Positions 19,120-28,400 of a DNA stretch of 39,610 nucleotides are shown here, one piece after another. The first letter of the stretch is position 1. Every line of letters begins with the position of its first letter. Location: assembly GCA_001766655.1 (NCBI GenBank), contig MJCC01000007.1, positions 557,991-597,600 on the forward strand, in the 5' to 3' direction. Source of the DNA: Phytomonas francai (taxonomy: Eukaryota; Euglenozoa; Kinetoplastea; Trypanosomatida; Trypanosomatidae). Below the pieces are notes generated by a model. The model was not told where the DNA came from and did not search any database. It was given only the letters and a program-made list of their open reading frames with translations. The position numbers were made by a program, and so were the translations under genes.

Positions 19120-21828
19120 TTAGGCGATCCCATGCTTCAACGCCTTAAAAGCAATGCGAATGCGTTTTGTAAACTCCTGCAACTTTTGCATGCCGTCAAC
19201 CGATACTGACTTTTGTGGTTCCTTGTCTAACTCATTTCCATCCTTACAATCGACATTCGACAATTCTGAAATTGGATGCACATCTAAGGAAGTTCCCGCA
19301 GCTACAACGTCGTAAAATGGCGGCAGCCACCTATTTGCCATCGCCTCATCGACGAAATACCGCTCCATAAATTTCCTCAAAGAGTCTCGAAAAGTTGCCA
19401 TATCAGTGTTTAAATCGTGTACGTGGAACCCATCGCCGCCAAAAAACAATTCTGTAATCCTATTCGGAGACAACTGCACTAACATTCGCAGGAGGAGCAC
19501 GCGAGTGAAGAGGCCAATCGTTTTATTTATATTCTCCAAATCTAACCCTCGCAGGACGCTTAACGTAAAAACCCCGTTCTCCAGAAGGGATGTTATGAAC
19601 GAGGCTAGATTCAAATACGTCGCTACATTCACGGGCTCGATGCGGATGCCCTTAAAGCGATCCCACAATGCGAACTGCAATTTTCGTTGGCAGGCACTCT
19701 TTGAATTGCAAAACCGCTCCAATACACTTGCGTAATAAGGATTATAGCGTGTTTCCTGGCAACAACACTGTATAAGAATCATGCAGACATCGTGAAAGCG
19801 GCTATAGCTCGGATCGCGGTACATAAGAAGACTAAAACATTCCAAATCATCGGCAGCAGCGACGACGGCTTTGAAGATTTCTCGTTTATGCTCCGTGTTA
19901 AAGCGCTGCCCCGCAATCGCTTTCTCCTCCTGCCGGAGTATACGGATCGAGGCCTGCTTCCGCGCCAACTCCATCCCGCTCGACGACGACGAGGAGAGGG
20001 ATTCACTGCTTACTGAATCCTCTTGTTGAGAATCTCCATTTTTATCGTGCATGTTGCTATTATTATTTGGCTTGGATTCAGCCTTTTTTTCTGGATTAGG
20101 ACTTTCCTCAACGAATGGCTCCAACTCCGTGGCGGCGGCGTACCACCTTGGCGGTTTCTCCGGCAGTAGAACCAACTCCCAGCTCACGCCGCTTAACATA
20201 CAGGCAGTTTGAATAATTCGCCGTTGCGTTCGTTTGGAAAAAGACCCGCTATTGCTGTTCCCTTTATTGTTCGAAGAGGTCTGCCCGAGGATCTCGCAGA
20301 GGTCGTCGAGCATCGCCTCAACAGGGGCCTCCGTCTCGGTAACCGCCCGCCGGCCCTTTCGCATCCTCCCCGAGACGATCTCCCCCATCGCCTCGACGAG
20401 AACGGTAAAGCGAACTAAACTAAATGGCGTTCCGCCGCTATTGAGCCGCGCAATGCCGCGTTCGGCCTCTCGCAGGGCGAGCTCCATCTCCTGCGGGGCC
20501 TCCTTCCGCAGCTTCCCGCCGCAGGTGCGGAGAACCGTCAGCCCGCAGGACGCCGCCGCTAACGCCCTCCGCACGACCAAATCCGCTGCGCTCGTTAAGC
20601 CCGAAAGATGCCCGCTCAGCCCCGCGATTTCGCGAAATAGGGCGCCGAGAAAGGAGACTATTAACCGCGCCTCCACACCGTAGAGAAGGTAGAGATACGC
20701 CAAAAGCATCGCAAGGTTGCCTGCGGCGTTTTCGGCGGCCTCGTCGAGGTGGTTTTGGATGAAAAGACATAATCTCTCGATCATCCCCGCACCGACGGGC
20801 GGGCCGTGGAGGAGCTGGAGGCCACGAATGAGGCCTGCTAACGGCAGCGCACCCGCCTGCGTAAGCGGCCCCGTATCCGCCTGGCAAAGGCGATTGATCT
20901 GATGAAGCAAACCCGTCAGGACGGTCGCTCGAGAGGCCCCTGCGATCGTTGTGGAGCCGAATAAATCGGACACATCCCGCGTCAGAGCGACGACGTTTGT
21001 CATCGTGATTTTATTCACACAACGCCGTGTGCTCTCGACAACTGCCGGCGGGACGACCGCCCCTTCCGAACACGAATGCGGGGCCCTCATAAGTGATGCC
21101 TCATCAGTACTATTATTACTGATGTTATTATTAGTAACGTCCACATTACGAATGGTAGTAGATCTCAGCCTTTTCTGAGAAACTTGGTCTGAACTTGGGC
21201 TCTCCCCTCTAGAGTTCCGATGTCTGCGCACCTCCTTTGAATCCTTGTTTTTGGAGTTTCTAGTCTCTCCAAGACCCTTTTTGAAGGTTTCACCCTTTTC
21301 TGCGTTGCGGCTGCTCCTTGAAGAGGATTTTGCACCTTTGGCTGTTCGTTCCACGCTTTTCTTGGAAAGTTGCTCACAAGGTGACCTCTGCGCAACCTCT
21401 GCAGATATCCCTGTGTGAGGGTTCGCATGAGGTACTTCGTTTTCCTTTGTGTATGGTGTTTTCTCCTCTTGCCGCTCGCGCTTTCTCGCCCTTAGAAATT
21501 CAGCTGTCGCACGAGCTTCCCGCCGCTTCACTGTCCATTCATGATGCGCATCAATACGAGCCTGTTTTTTCTTATCACGCTCTTCTTTACGGCGAGTTTT
21601 TCGCTGTTTTTTATAATCAAGCTCATCCCTGTGAGGATTGTCGTAGTGATCGAGTTTGTACCTGGTAACTGCACTCCCACCGTGTTGTCTGTGGTTGGAT
21701 TCATTATCGAATCGGTAAAGGCAGCCTCCATTCTTGGAACTGTTGCGCTGAAAAGGACTGCTTGTAGAACGATTCATGGGAATTTTCCTTGCTTCCTCGC
21801 AACTTTCTAAATTTATATGAATGTGCAT
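19120..21828 (-). CDS. NOM1/SGD1-like nucleolar MIF4G and MA3 domain protein
   Basis: About 902 residues from the first in-frame ATG (21828); a second ATG at 21777 is an equally possible start. NOM1/Sgd1 proteins act in the nucleolus in small-subunit ribosome biogenesis and bind the helicase eIF4A3 through their MIF4G domain. The N-terminal third is highly basic (RKTRRKEERDKKKQARIDA), as expected for nucleolar proteins. A helical MIF4G region spans roughly residues 265-480. The family-like segment SWELVLLPEKPPRWYAAATE follows. An MA3-type region lies at about 660-800, with ETRYNPYYASVLERFC and LQFALWDRFKG closely matching NOM1. A Ser-rich linker precedes the last third. The gene ends at TAA. 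Domain order and these motifs make the call firm. Confidence 0.87.
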   Translation of the reverse strand: MHIHINLESCEEARKIPMNRSTSSPFQRNSSKNGGCLYRFDNESNHRQHGGSAVTRYKLDHYDNPHRDELDYKKQRKTRRKEERDKKKQARIDAHHEWTVKRREARATAEFLRARKRERQEEKTPYTKENEVPHANPHTGISAEVAQRSPCEQLSKKSVERTAKGAKSSSRSSRNAEKGETFKKGLGETRNSKNKDSKEVRRHRNSRGESPSSDQVSQKRLRSTTIRNVDVTNNNISNNSTDEASLMRAPHSCSEGAVVPPAVVESTRRCVNKITMTNVVALTRDVSDLFGSTTIAGASRATVLTGLLHQINRLCQADTGPLTQAGALPLAGLIRGLQLLHGPPVGAGMIERLCLFIQNHLDEAAENAAGNLAMLLAYLYLLYGVEARLIVSFLGALFREIAGLSGHLSGLTSAADLVVRRALAAASCGLTVLRTCGGKLRKEAPQEMELALREAERGIARLNSGGTPFSLVRFTVLVEAMGEIVSGRMRKGRRAVTETEAPVEAMLDDLCEILGQTSSNNKGNSNSGSFSKRTQRRIIQTACMLSGVSWELVLLPEKPPRWYAAATELEPFVEESPNPEKKAESKPNNNSNMHDKNGDSQQEDSVSSESLSSSSSSGMELARKQASIRILRQEEKAIAGQRFNTEHKREIFKAVVAAADDLECFSLLMYRDPSYSRFHDVCMILIQCCCQETRYNPYYASVLERFCNSKSACQRKLQFALWDRFKGIRIEPVNVATYLNLASFITSLLENGVFTLSVLRGLDLENINKTIGLFTRVLLLRMLVQLSPNRITELFFGGDGFHVHDLNTDMATFRDSLRKFMERYFVDEAMANRWLPPFYDVVAAGTSLDVHPISELSNVDCKDGNELDKEPQKSVSVDGMQKLQEFTKRIRIAFKALKHGIA

Positions 21829-21900
21829 AGATAATACATACAAAAAAGTAGTCAGAGTTTAAAAAAATCATAATTAACCATGAGCAGGGTAACCTGCTTT

Positions 21901-21914
21901 CTGAAAAAAAAAAA
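21901..21914 (-). promoter_or_regulatory. putative trans-splice acceptor of the NOM1-like gene
   Basis: The minus strand reads an uninterrupted T run followed by cag, with AG at 21902-21901. One or two short upstream ATGs follow before the main start. Confidence 0.5.
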
Positions 21915-23195
21915 CTTAAGGCAAAATTGTACTATAAAGCACCAACAGTCATTCTCTCGGAAATATAATATCGGAAGCATTCGAAAATTGAGAAAATTGT
22001 CGTTCTAATCCTCAATATAATAATAACAGATACCTTAGGTATCCTCATCTACGGTAGGCCTACATATTGCATTGAAATTCTCACAGCACCTTATACTTTC
22101 CAGCACCGATTTTAGAAGCATCTGATGGCGAAAGATCAGAGTTCCATATCTATAAATAATTAAAACATCTGGTGTTGTAGAAATAAAAATACATGCCATT
22201 TCTCTAGCCTAAGGTCGAAAATCTCTCAAACAATATTGATAATAAATCTGTTCAGTACGATCCCATATTGATGCAACTAATATGGTTGGATGTGCTCTTG
22301 TTCCTTGCTTTTGCGAATAACTTTTGCTCGCTAAAGAAGACTCAGAATGTAAAACAAATGATAGAAGTAACAATCTGAATAAGAAGTCAACCTTAAAGGT
22401 TGATGAACACAATGCTTTCATTTTTTAATCCTTCTTTATTCATCAACTACTATATAGGGGAACATTATACTTAGGCTATACATGACCTACTCACAAAAAA
22501 AATATCTCGATAGCAACATGGAGTGTGTAGATTTACTTGGAACACAGTTTCTTATTTCTTCTTCTGAAACAATGAGACTCAAAAAGCACCCAAAAACTGC
22601 AGAGACTGTGCATGATTTCTCCCTTACTTATCTGGATATCTTTTTTATTACTTGAACATCTTTAAAGTAACAATAGCAATAATAAGAAAGTGTTCATGCT
22701 ACGAAAACTGTGATTAATTTAGAAGAGGATTTTACAAATTATTATAGAACAATAGTTTCAGCCACTCAAAAAAAAAAAACCGCCTGATTACCATAGAGAA
22801 ATTTTCGATCACCTTTCTACGTGACAAAAGGGTAGAAGAGAAAGAACTCCGCAATCCAATTCATATTCTTATAACTTAGCCTTTGTAAAAATAAATATAT
22901 CTAATACCATTCCCTAGCACTTTTATATATATTACTCAGAACCCCTTTCATCTTATTATGGGATCACTTCTCTTTTCCCTTCTTATATCAGCTGAATTCA
23001 TGAATAAAATGCGTATGGTAAATTGATTCATATAAGTTAGGAAAAAAGAGCTTCTCTATCATATATCCCCTCCGTATATACCTACGCTTCCATACGCATT
23101 TTCTATTTTTTTCTCTCAGAGAAAACACTTGCGTTGAGTTGCCTCTTTTTCTCAGTTATATATATTTATATGTGTGTGTGTGTCTGTGTAAGGAA
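21915..23195. other. AT-rich spacer downstream of importin alpha
   Basis: About 1.28 kb. A minus-strand ATG frame of 70 codons (22209-22421) begins with a signal-peptide-like stretch (FLFRLLLLSFVLHSESSLAS), but its composition matches the surrounding spacer and I cannot support it as a gene. A (TG)n run lies at about 23170-23190, just downstream of the importin-alpha stop. Confidence 0.5.
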
Positions 23196-24851
23196 CTAAA
23201 ATTGAAAATCAGTGTTCTTCTGTAACGGCTGATCAAACCTCATATCTGACGTCGGCACCCCACCCCCATTCGTTTCATCCACTGTCGAGAAAAAGTTCTC
23301 CAAAATGTTGAAAACAAGATTGTAGACGTCCTTGTTCGCGTGTTTCTGGAGATCCTCTAAATGATCGATACCACCGCAGTCGATGATCTGCTTCACCACC
23401 ATATTCTCCTGTTGTAAGCCGGATGACCTGTCATCCTCTCCCAACTGCAAAAAACTCTGCAGGGCCTCCAGGATAACGGTGACGATCTGCGCATCGTACG
23501 CGCGGAGCGCCTCACAAAGCGGCGGAATCACACCGATTTGGATCAAATACCGAATATGATCCACCGATCCGCAATAGGTCACGTTGGCCACACACCACGC
23601 GGCTTCCTTTCGCACGTCTAACTCCATCGCCTGTAAGCAGCTCAACAAGGGATAAAAGATATTCGCCGAGACAAGTGCCTCAATCTGGTGGGTGGGGCCG
23701 GAGGCGATGTTCGAAATTGTCCAACAAGTCTCCTTCCGGATCGCGCGTTTCGGGTTCGAAAGTAGCTCCACAATCGACGGCAGGGCACCGGCATTAATGA
23801 TTAATTGGGTCTGTTCATCCGTCCCTGCGGCAATATTGCCAATAGTGCGGATCGCCGGCGTCTTAAGGTTATTGGAGGGCGATCGCAAAAGCTGAACAAT
23901 ATTCGGGAGCACCCCAGCATCGAGTACCGCCTGAACCCTCTCCGGTTGCCCATCACTGATATATGATATACCCCATGCAGCGTCCATTACAAGCTGATCA
24001 TCTTGATGATTTAGAAAATTGGCAAAGGCAGTAAGGGCAATAGCAACCTTATCAAGATCCGGAACAGGTTTACATCGGCAGAGATTGGAAGCCGCCCAGG
24101 TCGCATTCCGAAGGACATTCAGTGGCTGCGAAGGGTCCAACAAAAGCCTCAGGAGCGCCGGCATCGCACCTTCGGCGAGCGCTACATCCCGGCAAGAGGC
24201 ACCCTCCCCGGCGAGGTTCCCGATGGCCCACGCCGATTGATCCCGGCAATCCGCATCCGCTGAGGCCAGCAGGCTCACGAACTTCGGAACCGCATTGCAG
24301 TGGATCAGCAACATTGTGTTCTCGGAGGTGCCCGCGGCGATGTTTGTGAGCGCCCACGCGGCCTCGAACTGCAGCTTCGGGAGGTGGTGTTGGTCGAGCA
24401 GCTCCACGAGCCTCGGCAGCACTCCCGTCCGAATCACCGCCTCGTACGGCGGGTCCCGCTCCACGGAGAGAATCTTGCGGATCATCAAGGTCCCGTGGAA
24501 GACCTGCTCCGGAGTCGTTCCCGCCATCACCAGCTGCACAAACTGCGGAAGCAAATCAAGCGGGATCATTGCGGGCTTCGACTCCGCGTTGAACATCCAG
24601 ACCAGCTCGTTCGGGTCCGCCCCCGCCGCGAGCGCGGAGGACGCCATCGTGGTGCTTCCGCCGATGTCCGGCTGGGGGGCGAGGTTCCCGTCGTCGTGGT
24701 CCGCGCGGAGGTGCTTGAGGACCTCGCCGTGGGCCTTATGGCGGAGGGTCATGAGCTGCCGCTGACGGCGCTCCGCACCGGCGCGAGCGTTAAGCGACAG
24801 CTTCGCCCCCCCCCGCCTCTCCTTGTCCCCACTCTCCTGACCGCTAAACAT
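23196..24851 (-). CDS. importin alpha (karyopherin alpha)
   Basis: This is the adaptor that binds classical nuclear localisation signals and links cargo to importin beta. From the ATG at 24851 it has 551 residues, the usual family length. The open frame continues 89 codons upstream but only to a TTG. The N-terminus has an importin-beta-binding region of basic residues (about 15-50: AGAERRQRQLMTLRHKAHG). Armadillo repeats follow to about residue 510, with the typical cargo-groove W and N pattern (AAWALTNIAAG, SAWAIGNLAGE, ATWAASNLC, AAWGISYISDG, CWTISNIASG, AAWCVANVTY). The gene ends at TAG after a short acidic-poor tail. This copy is intact. Its 5' third and upstream region occur again, damaged, at 34351-35776. 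Confidence 0.96.
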   Translation of the reverse strand: MFSGQESGDKERRGGAKLSLNARAGAERRQRQLMTLRHKAHGEVLKHLRADHDDGNLAPQPDIGGSTTMASSALAAGADPNELVWMFNAESKPAMIPLDLLPQFVQLVMAGTTPEQVFHGTLMIRKILSVERDPPYEAVIRTGVLPRLVELLDQHHLPKLQFEAAWALTNIAAGTSENTMLLIHCNAVPKFVSLLASADADCRDQSAWAIGNLAGEGASCRDVALAEGAMPALLRLLLDPSQPLNVLRNATWAASNLCRCKPVPDLDKVAIALTAFANFLNHQDDQLVMDAAWGISYISDGQPERVQAVLDAGVLPNIVQLLRSPSNNLKTPAIRTIGNIAAGTDEQTQLIINAGALPSIVELLSNPKRAIRKETCWTISNIASGPTHQIEALVSANIFYPLLSCLQAMELDVRKEAAWCVANVTYCGSVDHIRYLIQIGVIPPLCEALRAYDAQIVTVILEALQSFLQLGEDDRSSGLQQENMVVKQIIDCGGIDHLEDLQKHANKDVYNLVFNILENFFSTVDETNGGGVPTSDMRFDQPLQKNTDFQF

Positions 24852-25682
24852 ACCCCACTCCTTAACACAGCTGCTGAACGGGTTCCTTCTCCTTTTCTCA
24901 GTCAGCACGTGTCTGCCAATGGGCGTGCGCGTTACTCGCGAATGCTTCTTTAGCGCGTCGCGTGGGTGTGCTTGGTGTGAACCCGTCTCGGCTTCGCTAC
25001 TTGTTATTTTTAGGTTTGCACCCCTTTCCGTGTCGAAAACGCGGTTTGCCTGCAAGCGATAATTTAGGCGCAGAAAGTCGCCTGCAGTGACGCCAAGTTC
25101 CTTTCTGGTACTCAACAATGGGTACTAATAATGTTGGAGGATAAATGCCACAACGCAAATACCCCACTGCACCCCCTTCACTTCTCCTACCTTCCCTTTT
25201 GCGATTACAAATAGTGCAACCTGTGGTATGCTAGAATCGAACTCGTAATAACAGCGGAAAAACAATGCTGCTCATTCATCGAATAACAAATAAGAGCCGA
25301 GTAAAAATAGGAAGGCGAGAAGTGAATCCTGTAAAGAAAGAGAGATGCAAACACATGACATTAACTACAGAAATTGGAAAACTAGAGCTAGCAGACCGAG
25401 TTTGTAAACTCCGTCGGCGACTTTTTTGCGTGTGCCCTGTGAAAGGCATAGCTAATAAGGGACATACAAAATAACGTACCCAAACGCACAAAGAAACTGC
25501 TCCACACCACATGCTGCACGCACCACGCAAACAGACAGAAGGAGGGGGGAGGGGGAATGACAGCACACCCGAAGAACAAGAACCCCTTCTCAAGGTAACC
25601 CGAATGGAGCAAGAGCGGGTGCCATCGCCATCCCCAGGTAAACTAATAGCTCGCATACCCATTTTCCATCAGAGTTAAAGGG
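24202..25682. repeat. segmental duplication, copy 1 (importin alpha 5' part and upstream region)
   Basis: This segment matches 34351-35776 in the same orientation. From 24486 to 25682 the two appear identical at a constant offset of 10094. From 24202 to 24485 they differ by several substitutions, a 2-base insertion and a 57-base deletion in copy 2. The match stops abruptly after agagttaaaggg at 25682, where the foreign-looking block begins. Confidence 0.95.
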
Positions 25683-25717
25683 GTCCTTTCGTTTGAATAC
25701 GTGTCCATTGCTTATTC
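24852..25717. other. importin alpha upstream region and block junction
   Basis: Upstream of the ATG the importin frame stays open to 25118 without another ATG. Short plus- and minus-strand frames here (25265-25474, 25276-25662) recur in copy 2 and have no recognisable content. The copy 1 match ends at 25682; the last bases are probably 3'UTR of the next block gene. Confidence 0.55.
25329..25347 (-). promoter_or_regulatory. putative trans-splice acceptor of importin alpha
   Basis: The minus strand reads tctctctttctttacag, with AG at 25330-25329. It would give a 5'UTR of about 480 nt to the ATG at 24851. The same site recurs in the duplicate at about 35423-35441. Confidence 0.5.
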
Positions 25718-26020
25718 TTAGCCCCGATCATCATACAAAGCCTGCGCGGTCCGCCGGAGCAGACCCTCCCTGGTCTTTCCCGACATTCGCGCCCGCACGA
25801 CCAGCATCACCTCCGCTACTACCGCACTGCCGTCTAGCGGTTCGTTGCTGCGCACTCGACGCGCGATAGTGGATTGGGCCAAGCGCCGCGGGGTCGCGGC
25901 ACGCTCCTCACCTCTCCCGGCTCGAGTCCGCAAGTATTCAAACAGAAAGGCCTTCCGGTGACTGGGCAGCCCTTCGTACGCGCGCACACCCGCGGCCCCA
26001 CCCCTCACAGGCCCGTCCAT
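25718..26020 (-). CDS. small basic protein of unknown function
   Basis: A 100-residue frame from an ATG at 26020 to a TAA. It is rich in Arg, Ala and Glu, with amphipathic segments (SHRKAFLFEYLRTRAG; AVVAEVMLVVRARM) and no family I recognise. The acceptor-like cttttttctttacgcttag lies 64 nt upstream. Read with UGA as Trp and UAG as Glu, the frame continues upstream through one TGA and two TAGs. Because that part lies downstream of the putative acceptor and before the first ATG, I treat it as 5'UTR and not as evidence for recoding. A small mitochondrial or ribosomal protein would fit size and charge, but this is a guess. Confidence 0.5.
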   Translation of the reverse strand: MDGPVRGGAAGVRAYEGLPSHRKAFLFEYLRTRAGRGEERAATPRRLAQSTIARRVRSNEPLDGSAVVAEVMLVVRARMSGKTREGLLRRTAQALYDDRG

Positions 26021-26083
26021 CCAAACGCTCAACCGCGATATATGCAATGAACGACACAACAACCTTCAGGCACTCTAGACTAG

Positions 26084-26102
26084 CTAAGCGTAAAGAAAAA
26101 AG
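26084..26102 (-). promoter_or_regulatory. putative trans-splice acceptor of the small basic protein gene
   Basis: The minus strand reads ggtcttttttctttacgcttag (AG at 26085-26084), 64 nt upstream of the ATG at 26020. Confidence 0.45.
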
Positions 26103-26469
26103 ACCCCTAGCTAGGTGCGGATACGATGCGTAAAAGAGATGGATGGCAAAGAAAAAGCAAGGCTACATAAAAGGCGGAAACGTGAACATTCTACCAGGAG
26201 GGGGCCTACCACTCCCACTCCTCCACACCTCCTCACACCAAGAGAAAGCAATATGGCACATTGTTGCGCTAGCATTTTAGCATCCCGCATATCGCCTCAC
26301 CGGTTGTCCGACACATTCGCGCATCTTGTTGGCGCACAGGTGATCCGGGGGAACGCTTGGCCTTTGCCAACTCCATCAAGCCGCAGTGATGCGGTTGCTG
26401 CTACTATGTGCAGCTCTAAAGCGCCCGAGGCGGCCCCAGCCCCGACCAAGCCACACGATGCCCTCCCCG
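26103..26469. other. spacer inside the block
   Basis: No supportable gene. The COQ6 frame continues into it after a TAG but soon meets several closely spaced TAGs and loses protein character, so I take it as 3'UTR. Confidence 0.5.
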
Positions 26470-27912
26470 CTACTGCGGAAGAAAGCAACTCCGATGGCAT
26501 CTGGCGAAGGCAGCGCCGGACGAAACCTGTAGAACCGCATCCTTGCCGAGGGCCGAGAGCATCGGCAAACTGTCCAGGGCCTTCATGCCTAGGCAGGAGA
26601 GCCCCGAGGCGGCACGGGTGATGGCCTTAATGACCTCCATGGAGGCTATCATGGGCCCCGCGTGGGCAATCATCTCCCCCGCGAAGACCTGTCCGACCGT
26701 GGCGGCGCTGCCAATGTCCTGCCCGATCCTGAGTACCCTTTCCAACGTGTCCGTCAATGCGCACACGTCGTAGATGCCCAAGTTGACGCCCTGCCCAGCG
26801 AAGGGGTGAATGCCGTGAGCGGCGTCGCCCAGCAGTAGCGCCCTCGGCGCGTAGGGCGCCGTGACGAAGCCCAGCCTGAGCGGGAACGCCCCCTGCACGC
26901 GACGCTGCTCACCGTTGAAGGTACCTTCCGGAACTTCCACGACCTCGGGGATGTCATTCGGTGCGAGGTCACACAGGCGGCGGTTTAGCTCTCGCACCAG
27001 TTCCCGCTGGGGGGCACTCTGGAGCCGTACCGCCTGCCTCGGCGTAGTGGAGAAGACAATATTGGCCGAATCCTTCGCTGTCGGCAGAAACGCAATAATC
27101 CTCCCGTCTCAAAAAAAGTTCTGAAAGCTGCACACGTTACCGTCTGCCACACTCGCCAAACGCGTCTCACACACAAAAGTAACCTGACCTTAGTCCTGCT
27201 GGAATGAGGTCGTGTGCAAGGCGTCCCGGAGCGCGCTGCCTCGCCCTTCGCACCCCAGTAGCAGCCTGAACCCCACCTCCCCGCGGCGGTTGCCCGCTTC
27301 CTCACCGGCAATCGTGGCGCGGCCAAGCGGGCCGGACTCACCGCCCCTCCGCGGCAGTTGGATGTCCTTAAGCGTCGCTTCGGACAGGGCTGCGTCCCGC
27401 CCCGCGCTGCCGTCTCCGTCGTCGTTCATCAGCTCACGCGCGCGCGCTATCATGGCGCTTTGCAGTTCGGCATTGTAGCATACAAAACCCACAGGCTTCC
27501 GCAGATCAGTGAACTCCAGAAGAGGTGCAGTCGTCGCCGTGCTTCCAAACACACTGCTCATAAAGAACGACCGCGAGTGCTCGCCTCGGCAGAGCAGCGG
27601 GTCGCTCACCTGCTCATGTCGCACCGCAATTCGGTAATAAGAGTGCCTCGTCGCTAGCTTTGACCAGACACACAAATTATCCACGATTTTGCTGGATACG
27701 GGCGTGATGCTGACGGTGCGCAGCCTGTGCAGCATGTCAGACGCGTCGTACACGGGCTGCCACCCGGCGTCCACCAGCATGATCCTGGCAAGCGAAGAGG
27801 GGGCCCCCTACCCGATCCCCAACCTCCCTCGCAGGTGCAGAAGGGAGGCCAGCATGGTCGCCCCAACCACGCCGCCGCCAGAAACAATCACATCACACAC
27901 TGGCCTAGTCAT
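26470..27912 (-). CDS. COQ6: COQ6/UbiH-type FAD monooxygenase with three in-frame stop codons
   Basis: COQ6 hydroxylates the ring of ubiquinone precursors in the mitochondrion, using FAD. From the ATG at 27912 one frame gives about 480 residues, the family length. The N-terminal FAD fold reads CDVIVSGGGVVGATMLASLL. The C-terminal FAD/ribityl motif reads RALLLGDAAHGIHPFAGQGV. Between them, FLPTAKDSANIVFSTTPRQA matches the COQ6 region FLPxxxxxSxLVWST. The frame is unbroken by indels but crosses TAG at 27808-27810, TAA at 27190-27192 and TGA at 27109-27111, ending at TAG 26470. Coding character and family similarity are equal on both sides of each stop. With a reassigned code it is an intact enzyme; with the standard code it is a pseudogene. 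An acceptor-like ctctcttgcctag lies 61 nt upstream. Confidence 0.85.
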
Positions 27913-27972
27913 CGGCCCGTCAAGCGATATCAAACTCCGTCGAGTAGGTGTCTAATATGTGTTCCCTAGACG

Positions 27973-27996
27973 CTAGGCAAGAGAGTGGAGAAACAA
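27973..27996 (-). promoter_or_regulatory. putative trans-splice acceptor of the COQ6-like gene
   Basis: The minus strand reads tttctccactctcttgcctag, with AG at 27974-27973, about 60 nt before the ATG at 27912. It suggests the block comes from an organism that also trans-splices. Confidence 0.45.
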
Positions 27997-28400
27997 AGCC
28001 GCACAGCCAGTTAAACACCAATAATGCACACACACACACACACACACACGCGGCGCCCCATCCGCCGCCAGCGCTTACCCCACACCACATGTCGCACCGC
28101 CCACGTCCTCCGTAAACATCCACCAATGAATGCACTCACAGCACTAACAATGATAAGAACAGTGACAATGTTAATAATAATAATAATAATAATATAAGAT
28201 GAAACACACAAACCTAACTATGAGAAGCGCCAAGTCTCTCGAACAAGTGCTTACTAAAAGATCGCTATCACGAAATCGAAACACATATACAAGTAACAGT
28301 ATTAATTTATCTAATCAAAACAAGTATAAAACATTAGACAAGAAATATTTGCATCTGAGTATGTACATAAAAGGCGTCTACCGGGTACTTATTCCCGTAA
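27997..28400. other. spacer inside the block with (CA)n and (AAT)n repeats
   Basis: A (CA)n run lies at about 28027-28049 and an (AAT)n run at 28171-28194. No supportable gene; a 106-codon plus-strand frame (28199-28519) runs into the peptidase on the other strand. Confidence 0.6.

Noticed and set aside
23196..25118. N-terminal extension of importin alpha to 25118 (640 residues)
   Set aside because: The extension starts only at TTG. The ATG at 24851 gives the normal family length with the importin-beta-binding region at the N-terminus.
25220..25260. tRNA-like T-arm (gttcgattc on the minus strand near 25235)
   Set aside because: The flanking bases do not pair into a five-base stem, and no acceptor stem or anticodon arm is visible at the right distance.
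25265..25474. 69-codon plus-strand frame repeated at 35359-35568 as a duplicated gene
   Set aside because: It recurs only because the whole segment is duplicated. It is antisense to the importin upstream region, overlaps the acceptor, and has no recognisable content.
26063..26098. TGA and two TAG codons upstream of the small basic protein as further recoded positions
   Set aside because: They lie between a good acceptor and the first ATG, so they are probably in the 5'UTR, although the reading looks protein-like.
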